From Caldilineae bacterium (GTDB lineage Bacteria > Chloroflexota > Anaerolineae > JAAEKA01): a stretch of DNA of 11,346 nucleotides. This document shows positions 1 to 5,082 of this stretch, piece by piece (the first letter of the stretch is position 1; every line of letters starts with the position of its first letter). Location of the stretch: positions 1 to 11,346 of the forward strand of contig JACKBK010000066.1 in assembly GCA_020634555.1 (NCBI GenBank). Reading direction: 5' to 3'. The notes under the pieces were generated by a model. The model was not told the origin of the DNA. It saw only the letters and a list, made by a program, of their open reading frames with translations, and did no database searches. Position numbers and translations under genes: made by a program.

Positions 1-8
1 ACTCTTTA
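1..8. repeat. Left copy of IS target-site duplication
   Basis: ACTCTTTA lies directly outside the left terminal inverted repeat and is identical to 1457-1464 directly outside the right one. An 8-bp direct repeat at both borders is the expected trace of staggered cleavage by a DDE transposase. Confidence 0.8.
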
Positions 9-35
9 CAGTAGTTTTGCACTCTTAACAATTGA
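9..35. repeat. IS left terminal inverted repeat
   Basis: This 27-bp end begins CAGTAGTTTTGCA and finishes TTAACAATTGA. It matches the reverse complement of 1430-1456 at 24 of 27 positions; only positions 14-16 differ. It should be the transposase binding and cleavage site. Confidence 0.88.
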
Positions 36-108
36 GTGAAAAGTTGAAGGCCAGGCACTCTCTGAGTTAAAGTTGGTTTGAAAGAACGACTTTACCAAGG
101 AGAGCACC

Positions 109-1416
109 ATGGCCCACCTCGTTTTACTACAGACAGCCAGCTTGCGCCAGTACATGCAGATTGCATGTGACGTTTTCAGCCTACCGCAGTGGAAGTACTT
201 CGTGACCGTACTTCTGGGAATGTTGAAATGCGATGAGACACGCACCCTGTCGGGTATCTTGCGACAAGTAGCCGTCCAACGGACAGTGAGCGGGCTGAGC
301 CGTTTTCTGCAGCAAGCTCCGTGGTCGATCGAAGCGCTGACAAACCAGCGCCAAAAGCACTTCAATGCACTGGTAGCGCCAGAGGTGGTCCAAGCCCATG
401 CCGATCAGCGAGCCCAGCAGCCGAGAAAGCGGGGGCGTCGTCGCCAAACCGTCGTGACAGGTTACTTGGCTCTCGACGACTCGACCTGCGTTCAGGCCTA
501 CGCTTGCAAGATGGAGGGACAAGGATGGCACTATTCCAGTAGCGACAAGCGTTCGATGCCCGGTCACAGCTTGTTTCAAAGCGTGTATTGCCTGCTGGGA
601 CGCCAGTTGCCGCTCACGCCGCAGATGTATCGTCAAAAAACCGTCTGCGAGAAAGAAGGTGTGCCGTTCCGCAGCAAGATAGACATGGCTGTCCAGGAGG
701 TCGAGACCTTTGTTCCGCCGGCTGATACCCACACCCATGTCCTGGCCGACAGTTGGTATGTGGCAAAACAGGTCTGGCGAGCCGTGCGTCAGCGGGGATG
801 GGACTTCACGGGCGGTCTGAAATCCAATCGCCAACTGCGCATCACCTTGGCAGACGGTCAGCGCTTGTGGCAGCGTGTCGATCACTATGCTGCTGGCCTT
901 ACACCTGACGACTTTCAGCCAGTCCTCTGGCCATCTATCGAAGGTGGTCGTTGGGTCTACGGCTACCTCGTACGCACTCGCATCAAAAAGCTGGGTGCCT
1001 GCCAGGTCTTGATCGTCAAACCAGAACCCGATGCACCGCCCGGCGCTGCTCGCTACTGGGTTACCAGTCGCCTGACCGACAGCTTGGCGCAGGTCGTTGC
1101 CGCTGTCGCCATGCGCTGGGTCATCGAGGTTCTATTCGCTGATTTCAAGGAACTCTTGGGCGCCGACCACTATCAGGTGCGCTCGGCACAAGCAATCGTG
1201 CGCTTCTGGGCCATTGGTCTCTTCCTTTATCAGTATTTGGACGAACAACGTGTCTCTTTACAACGTCAACGAGGTGTTCACGTCACTCTGGGCGAGACTC
1301 GAACATGGGTCCGTCAACAACACACCGATCTCTTGCTCAACTGGATCGTTCACCAGGCTGCCCAAGGCGTATCAGCCGCTCACATCCAAGACTGCTTGAG
1401 ACCAGCTCTACTCTAA
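109..1416 (+). CDS. DDE transposase (IS4/IS701-like)
   Basis: A 435-aa transposase that would excise and integrate the surrounding element. The DDE catalytic triad can be placed by eye: a first Asp in the stretch LALDDST, a second in VLADSWYV, and a Glu in RWVIEVLFADFKELLG. The last stretch follows the R-x3-E-x6-K spacing of the IS4-type C-terminal signature, although the usual Tyr three residues before the Arg is Val here. A basic segment (RKRGRRR) precedes the first Asp. The ATG at 109 follows an AAGGAG ribosome binding site (97-102) at 6-nt spacing. A weak promoter-like pair, TTGAAG at 44-49 and TTAAAG at 67-72 with a 17-nt spacer, lies inside the element's left end. The frame is uninterrupted and fills the space between the inverted repeats. 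Transposase is secure; exact family is not. Confidence 0.93.
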   Translation: MAHLVLLQTASLRQYMQIACDVFSLPQWKYFVTVLLGMLKCDETRTLSGILRQVAVQRTVSGLSRFLQQAPWSIEALTNQRQKHFNALVAPEVVQAHADQRAQQPRKRGRRRQTVVTGYLALDDSTCVQAYACKMEGQGWHYSSSDKRSMPGHSLFQSVYCLLGRQLPLTPQMYRQKTVCEKEGVPFRSKIDMAVQEVETFVPPADTHTHVLADSWYVAKQVWRAVRQRGWDFTGGLKSNRQLRITLADGQRLWQRVDHYAAGLTPDDFQPVLWPSIEGGRWVYGYLVRTRIKKLGACQVLIVKPEPDAPPGAARYWVTSRLTDSLAQVVAAVAMRWVIEVLFADFKELLGADHYQVRSAQAIVRFWAIGLFLYQYLDEQRVSLQRQRGVHVTLGETRTWVRQQHTDLLLNWIVHQAAQGVSAAHIQDCLRPALL

Positions 1417-1429
1417 AACAACTCGGCCG

Positions 1430-1456
1430 TCAATTGTTAAATCTGCAAAACTACTG
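1430..1456. repeat. IS right terminal inverted repeat
   Basis: This is the reverse complement of the left end (9-35) with three adjacent mismatches. It starts 13 bp beyond the transposase stop codon. Confidence 0.88.
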
Positions 1457-1464
1457 ACTCTTTA
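1457..1464. repeat. Right copy of IS target-site duplication
   Basis: ACTCTTTA directly follows the right inverted repeat and is identical to bases 1-8. Removing one copy and the element restores the pre-insertion sequence downstream of the lipoprotein gene. Confidence 0.8.
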
Positions 1465-1492
1465 CATTCGGGTCGGGGGGTGGGACGTGTAC

Positions 1493-1531
1493 GCCGGCAG
1501 GCCCCAGGCGTGCAGCCTGTTGGCTGCCGGC
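1493..1531. repeat. Nested inverted repeat between IS and lipoprotein gene
   Basis: Outer arms GCCGGCAG (1493-1500) and CTGCCGGC (1524-1531) are perfect complements. Inside them CAGGC (1505-1509) and GCCTG (1515-1519) form a second pairing. The result is a two-tier hairpin. It may be part of the transcript end of the minus-strand lipoprotein gene or a dispersed intergenic repeat; neither is proven. Confidence 0.5.
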
Positions 1532-1543
1532 ACTGATTTAGGG

Positions 1544-1575
1544 GAACGGGGAGCGTCGTACGACGCTCCCCGTTC
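1544..1575 (-). terminator. 32-bp perfect palindrome, probable terminator hairpin
   Basis: The 32 bases are a perfect palindrome centred between 1559 and 1560, with arms beginning GAACGGGGAGCG. It lies about 60 bp past the stop codon of the minus-strand lipoprotein gene, where an intrinsic terminator would be expected. No U-tract follows on the minus strand, so termination would depend on the GC-rich stem alone. A protein-binding palindrome is the alternative. Confidence 0.5.
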
Positions 1576-1636
1576 TTGAACTAGAAAATCCTACTCACTG
1601 GACGCCGCTGTTGGCGCTTCCGGTTGAACTGCGCCT

Positions 1637-3658
1637 TTATGGAGCAGTAAAGGAACCAGGAGCCGGAACCTCGTCTTCGATGACATCGCCAGAGGTGCCA
1701 TCAACGCCGGTAGTCAGGTCGCCGCTGGCCAGCATAGCCTTGATGTCGTCCAGCGCCGCCATAACGTCGGCGGAGACTGCGCCTTCAGCATCGTGGAACG
1801 GTGCAAGACCCACGCCGTCGTTGCTGGCGGTGTAAAGCGCCGTGCCGCCGGTGAAGTTACCGCGCACCAGGCTCTGGATCGAGTTGTAGACCGCGTTGTC
1901 GACACGCTTCATGGCACTGCTAAGAAGCTTGTCAGCGCCATCGGTCGTGCCGCCGCCGAAGGTGGTGAAGTACTCATCCTGGTCCACGCCGATGACCCAG
2001 ACACCGTCCTGAGCTGCGCCCAGGATGCCGCCTGAGCCGGTCGGGCCGCCGGCGCCAAAGATGATATCGGCGCCCTCGGCGATCTGGCTCAGCGCGGCCG
2101 TCTTGCCCCTGGCCGGGTCGGTGAAGCTGTCGATGTAGACGCCCACGGTATCACAGTCGCCGCAGACATAGGCAACGCCGTTCTCATAGCCGTTGCGGAA
2201 CTTCTTGACGGGCGGTATCTCCATGCCGGCCACGATGCCGACGGTCTTGCTCTCGCTGAGCAGACCGGCCAACGCGCCAGCCAGGAAACCAGCCTGGTCC
2301 TCGCGGAAGACCAGACCCTGCAGGTTCTCAGGATACTCCTCGTAGGCGTTGTCCACGATGGCGAAGTTGATGTCCGGGTACTTCTCGGCCATCTTCTGCG
2401 TCGTTTCACCCATCATGAAGCCCACGGTTACGATCATGTCGTAGCCTTCCTGGGCAAACTGCTCGACGTTCTTCTCGTAGTCCGTCGGCTGGGCAGTCTC
2501 GATGAAGGAAGTGTCCAGGCCGTAGGCCTCCGCGGCCCGCTGCAGGCCCTCGTAAGCATACTGGTTGAAGGTGCCGTCGTCCACCTTGCCGACGTCGGTT
2601 ACCAGACCGATACGGTAGGGTGCGCTGACGCCCTTCCAGTTCTGCAGGTCTACAACGCCGATGGCGGTAGCAGCCGTGCGGACGGGATCGAAGAAGCTGT
2701 CGTCAGCCTCGGCCGCACCCTCCCACTCGTAGATGTCGTAGACAGCTTGCAAGCCGTCATCTGTGCCAACAATATCCAGCATCGCCTGCTTGTAGGCATC
2801 GGCGACATCCGCCGGAACGTCAGGGCCGGCGGTGATGGTGTCGTTGGGAATGTCGTCGGTCAGTGCGATGACCTTGGTCTTGTCCTTGATGTCGGGGAAG
2901 TCGGACTCCAGGCTGTTGCGCACATCCACATAGGTGGCGGCGGCGTCAGCCCGGCCGTTGTAGACCGCCAGCGCGGCTGAGTTGTGCGAACCGGCGAAGA
3001 GGCTCTCGCTCAGCTCGACGCCGTTCTCCTCCAACAGTGCGGTCGGATAGAGATAGCCGGAGGTGCTGGCCGGATCGGTGAAAGCGAAGCTCTTGCCGTT
3101 CAGATCCTCAATGCTCTCGATGCCGGAGTCGGCGCCGACGATGATCTGGCCGTTGTAGAACTGGCTGCCGAAGCGCATCGACGTGAGCAAAAGCTGGGCA
3201 TCCGGGCACTTGTCCTTGGCAATGACATAGCTCAAGGTAGCGAGCCAGACGATGTCCGCCTTGCCGGCGCACATGGCCTCGATGGCCGCTGCGTAGCTGG
3301 TGGCCACCGATGAGTCGACGTAGATGCCATGGGCTGCCAGCAACGCATCCAGCTCGCCAGCTCCCGACATGATCTGCTCTGTCTCGCCTGAGGGGACGAA
3401 GACCTGGACCAAGGGGTTCTCTTCAGTTCCCTTGGCAGCTTCGGCAGGCGCTTCAGTAGCGGCCGGCGCCTCAGTGGCTGCGGGCGCTTCGGTGGCGGCC
3501 GGTGCCTCGGTAGCCGCGGGTGCTTCGGTGGCGGCCGGCTGAGCGGCGGGTTCGGCGGCAGTCGTGGGCTCTGGCGTTGCAGTCTGCGCGCCGCAGGCTG
3601 CAAGCATCATTGAGAAGACCAGCAGAACTGCCAACAAGACATAGAGTCGCTTGTTCAT
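1637..3658 (-). CDS. Hybrid PhnD-like plus BMP/PnrA-like solute-binding lipoprotein
   Basis: A 673-aa exported lipoprotein. Residues 1-22 are a lipoprotein signal peptide with lipobox LAAC, so Cys22 would carry the lipid anchor. Residues 23-81 are a flexible linker with five PAATEA hexapeptides (41-70). Residues about 82-345 resemble the PhnD/phosphate-phosphonate family: GKADIVWLATLSYVIA (132-147) and the diagnostic FTDPASTSGYLYP (193-205). Residues about 347-650 resemble the BMP/PnrA family (basic membrane protein, nucleoside binding): an N-terminal TDVGKVDDGTFNQ (354-366) and a later VIGVDQDEYF. Each domain is close to full length, so this looks like a true two-module fusion, not a remnant. 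The ATG at 3658 follows AGGAGG at 8-10 nt. It probably captures ligands outside the cell for an ABC importer, but no permease or ATPase gene lies within the window. Ligands are unknown; phosphonate/phosphite and nucleoside are family-based guesses. Confidence 0.9.
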   Translation of the reverse strand: MNKRLYVLLAVLLVFSMMLAACGAQTATPEPTTAAEPAAQPAATEAPAATEAPAATEAPAATEAPAATEAPAEAAKGTEENPLVQVFVPSGETEQIMSGAGELDALLAAHGIYVDSSVATSYAAAIEAMCAGKADIVWLATLSYVIAKDKCPDAQLLLTSMRFGSQFYNGQIIVGADSGIESIEDLNGKSFAFTDPASTSGYLYPTALLEENGVELSESLFAGSHNSAALAVYNGRADAAATYVDVRNSLESDFPDIKDKTKVIALTDDIPNDTITAGPDVPADVADAYKQAMLDIVGTDDGLQAVYDIYEWEGAAEADDSFFDPVRTAATAIGVVDLQNWKGVSAPYRIGLVTDVGKVDDGTFNQYAYEGLQRAAEAYGLDTSFIETAQPTDYEKNVEQFAQEGYDMIVTVGFMMGETTQKMAEKYPDINFAIVDNAYEEYPENLQGLVFREDQAGFLAGALAGLLSESKTVGIVAGMEIPPVKKFRNGYENGVAYVCGDCDTVGVYIDSFTDPARGKTAALSQIAEGADIIFGAGGPTGSGGILGAAQDGVWVIGVDQDEYFTTFGGGTTDGADKLLSSAMKRVDNAVYNSIQSLVRGNFTGGTALYTASNDGVGLAPFHDAEGAVSADVMAALDDIKAMLASGDLTTGVDGTSGDVIEDEVPAPGSFTAP
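3449..3538 (-). repeat. 18-bp tandem repeat coding for PAATEA linker
   Basis: Five consecutive 18-bp units encode PAATEA in the linker between lipid anchor and first binding domain (residues 41-70). The units differ by synonymous changes, so the peptide repeat is better conserved than the DNA. Copy number could vary between strains without breaking the frame. Confidence 0.8.
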
Positions 3659-3666
3659 AGTAGATT

Positions 3667-3674
3667 CTCCTCCT
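3667..3674 (-). promoter_or_regulatory. Strong ribosome binding site of the lipoprotein gene
   Basis: On the minus strand the sequence AGGAGGAG ends 8 nt before the ATG at 3658. It is a near-consensus Shine-Dalgarno and fixes the start that gives a complete lipoprotein signal peptide. Confidence 0.75.
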
Positions 3675-3762
3675 AAGAGATGGGTACGGAAACCGATGAT
3701 AGTATTGGCTACAGATTGGCCACTGGCGGGTTGAACGGATAGGGGCGGGCAGGGTTGCGTGT

Positions 3763-3864
3763 GGAGGTTTTCTATGATCCCTGTCGCTCTAGCTGTAGCA
3801 AGTCAACCCGGCTTGCAACAGCAACACCTGGGGTTTGGATCGCTTCAGTGCGATGACCTCCTTT
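3763..3864 (-). promoter_or_regulatory. Leader segment with anti-Shine-Dalgarno and orphan Shine-Dalgarno-like sequence
   Basis: On the minus strand the roughly 260-nt leader contains AAAGGAGGTC (3864-3855), a near-perfect Shine-Dalgarno with no ATG, GTG or TTG at normal distance. About 90 nt later comes AAAACCTCC (3771-3763). ACCTCC can pair with the upstream GGAGGT, and its CCTCC part can pair with the real ribosome binding site at 3674-3667. A small hairpin (ATCGC/GCGAT, 3839-3854) lies in between. This suggests mutually exclusive pairings that could modulate translation, but the complementarity is only 5-6 bp and may be chance. Confidence 0.3.
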
Positions 3865-3924
3865 GCGAAACGGTTTGAGCGACGCGCAGCAAAACACTGC
3901 GCACAGTTTGTGAAAGCCTGGCTG

Positions 3925-3953
3925 ATTATAGCGCATGATTGGCCGGGAAGCAA
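3925..3953 (-). promoter_or_regulatory. Candidate sigma-70-type promoter for the lipoprotein gene
   Basis: On the minus strand, TTGCTT (3953-3948) and a consensus TATAAT (3930-3925) are separated by 17 nt. The -10 overlaps the stop codon of the preceding Alg13-like gene. Transcription would begin near 3918 and give a leader of about 260 nt, which would uncouple the lipoprotein from the glycosyltransferase genes. The -10 is perfect; the -35 matches only the first three consensus bases. Confidence 0.42.
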
Positions 3954-4390
3954 GCCAGAAACTCACGAATGACCGCGCCGATCCGCGAGGCAGGCGGCTG
4001 GTAAGGAACCAACTTGCTGCGGGCAGCCTGCTCGACAGCTTCCGGTAAATCCGCCAGATCGCGGCACCACACCAGATGCCCGGCGTTCTCCATGGCCTGC
4101 AAGATCTGATCCTGGTGACGATCATAGCGGTCCGGGTTAGAGACGCCGACCAGCGGCAGGCCGCGCTGCAGCACCTCGCTGACCGTACCCAGCCCGCCAT
4201 GGGTCACCACCACATCGGCCAGTTCGTAGTACGGATCAAGGCTGGGCGCAAAGCGGAACCAACGCGCGTGGACCGGCTCCACCAGTCCGTTGCCACTCTG
4301 GATCACCACGTCCTCACCCGCCGCCGCCAGTTGATCGGCAGCCTGGACAAGAGCATCGAATTCAGTGGTGCCAACAGTAACAAAGATCAT
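3926..4390 (-). CDS. Alg13/PssE-like glycosyltransferase catalytic subunit
   Basis: A 154-aa protein equal to the C-terminal half of a GT-B (GT28-type) glycosyltransferase, the half that binds the UDP-sugar. It starts MIFVTVGTTEFDALV, the typical Alg13/PssE/Cps14G N-terminus, and carries VVVTHGGLGTVSEVL followed by PLVGVSNPDRYDRHQ, the nucleotide-sugar signature region of the family. No membrane segment is seen. It lies 72 bp downstream of the Alg14-like gene on the same strand. In eukaryotic Alg13-Alg14 and bacterial PssE-PssD or Cps14G-Cps14F, such pairs form one active enzyme that transfers a sugar to a lipid-linked acceptor at the inner face of the membrane. A clear Shine-Dalgarno is lacking, so the ATG start rests on the match to the family N-terminus. 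The sugar transferred cannot be told from sequence. Confidence 0.87.
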   Translation of the reverse strand: MIFVTVGTTEFDALVQAADQLAAAGEDVVIQSGNGLVEPVHARWFRFAPSLDPYYELADVVVTHGGLGTVSEVLQRGLPLVGVSNPDRYDRHQDQILQAMENAGHLVWCRDLADLPEAVEQAARSKLVPYQPPASRIGAVIREFLACFPANHAL

Positions 4391-4462
4391 GGTTCAACTC
4401 AGAGGACGGCGAACGGCGGGCACAGGATACGGGCACGATGCGGTTTCAGGAGCAGCAGCCTG

Positions 4463-4951
4463 TCAAACCAGCCTGCCCGCGTAGACCGCCCGCGGATAGG
4501 ATTCGGTCAGTTGCGGCCACTGAACGATGAAAAGGTCGGCCAGGCGGTAGACCATCCGGCCGCTGGCGCTCAGGCCGGTGACCCGTGACGCGCTCTCGAC
4601 GTAGATAAGCTGCGCGCCCAGCGCCTTGCCGATCACCGCCGCGGGCACGGCAATGGCCGGACCGTTGGCAAGGACGACGTCGGGCCGGACCGCGCGCATG
4701 ATAGGCACAAGCTGCGCCAGGCTGCCGGCCGTTTGCCAGGCTGACACGGGAAGCGAGTCGGTCTCGCCGCGCACCTTGTTGCGCGGCCGGCCGATACGCC
4801 AGACCGGGCCGGGCACGCGAATCTTGCTCTCCGACAGCCGATCCTCGGCCGCGATCAGATAATGATACTCGTAACCCGCGCCCAACTCATCCAGCAACCG
4901 CATCATCTGGCGGGTATGGCCGCCCTCGCCCAGCACCACTAGAACGCGCAT
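4463..4951 (-). CDS. Alg14/PssD-like glycosyltransferase membrane-recruiting subunit
   Basis: A 162-aa protein of the Alg14/PssD/Cps14F family, the N-terminal half of the bipartite GT-B enzyme, which binds the acceptor and recruits the catalytic subunit to the membrane. Family landmarks are the N-terminal glycine-rich loop GEGGHT (residues 8-13), the central LANGPAIAVPAAVIGK, and the characteristic IYVESASRVTGLSASGRM...FIVQWPQL stretch near the C-terminus. There is no separate N-terminal transmembrane anchor; the protein begins directly with the first beta strand, as in many bacterial members. The ATG at 4951 follows GAGTAGGAG on the minus strand at ordinary spacing. That ribosome binding site is itself one unit of the upstream hexamer repeat, which may make its translation structure-dependent. 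The partner subunit follows directly. Confidence 0.9.
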   Translation of the reverse strand: MRVLVVLGEGGHTRQMMRLLDELGAGYEYHYLIAAEDRLSESKIRVPGPVWRIGRPRNKVRGETDSLPVSAWQTAGSLAQLVPIMRAVRPDVVLANGPAIAVPAAVIGKALGAQLIYVESASRVTGLSASGRMVYRLADLFIVQWPQLTESYPRAVYAGRLV

Positions 4952-4954
4952 TTC

Positions 4955-5014
4955 ACTCCTACTCGTCCTCCTACTCCTACTCCTACTCTTACTCTTACTC
5001 GTCCTCCTACTCGA
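4955..5014. repeat. Pyrimidine-rich hexamer repeat, 10 units
   Basis: On the plus strand ten consecutive 6-bp units of the type ACTCCT, ACTCGT, CCTCCT and ACTCTT run from 4955 to 5014. The 12-mer GTCCTCCTACTC occurs twice (4965-4976 and 5001-5012), exactly 36 bp or six units apart. On the minus-strand mRNA this is a GAGTAG-type purine repeat reaching into the ribosome binding site of the Alg14-like gene. Such a tract could change length by slippage. Confidence 0.85.
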
Positions 5015-5040
5015 ATCTCCAACGACAGCAAGAGTACGAA

Positions 5041-5073
5041 GATGAGGATGAGGATGAGGATGAGTAGGAGGAC
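5041..5073. repeat. GATGAG tetra-repeat and inverted copy of the 12-mer
   Basis: Four perfect GATGAG hexamers (5041-5064) run into GAGTAGGAGGAC (5062-5073). That 12-mer is the exact reverse complement of the two 12-mers at 4965-4976 and 5001-5012. The whole intergenic stretch is therefore an extended imperfect inverted repeat with 6-bp periodicity in both arms. Confidence 0.85.
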
Positions 5074-5082
5074 GGAATTCCG

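Larger units (their letters stand above)
9..1456 (+). mobile_element. Complete insertion sequence, IS4/IS701-like
   Basis: A 1,448-bp element encloses one transposase gene. Its ends form 27-bp terminal inverted repeats, left 9-35 and right 1430-1456, that match at 24 of 27 positions. Both outer ends read CAGTAGTTTTGCA inward, and the three mismatches are adjacent (positions 14-16). The element is flanked by an identical 8-bp direct repeat, ACTCTTTA, at 1-8 and 1457-1464, which I read as the target-site duplication. Intact ends, an intact gene and a perfect duplication indicate a recent, possibly active insertion. An 8-bp duplication fits IS4-type elements better than classical IS701 (about 4 bp), so the family is left open. 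The window begins at the first base of the left duplication, so more distant left flank cannot be inspected. Confidence 0.9.

Noticed and set aside
181..885. Minus-strand open frame inside the transposase gene
   Set aside because: The plus-strand transposase with its DDE residues and flanking inverted repeats explains this region; the antisense frame has no recognisable features.
3772..3806. Promoter with TTGACT at 3806-3801 on the minus strand
   Set aside because: The -35 resembles consensus, but no -10-like hexamer occurs at 16-18 nt; the nearest (TCATAG) would need a 23-nt spacer.
3772..4200. Minus-strand open frame overlapping the Alg13-like gene and the lipoprotein leader
   Set aside because: It overlaps the Alg13-like gene in another frame, its product has no family features, and the leader part is better explained as non-coding.
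4955..5073. CRISPR-like array in the hexamer-repeat region
   Set aside because: The units are only 6 bp, are contiguous and have no unique spacers; this is a simple tandem and inverted repeat.
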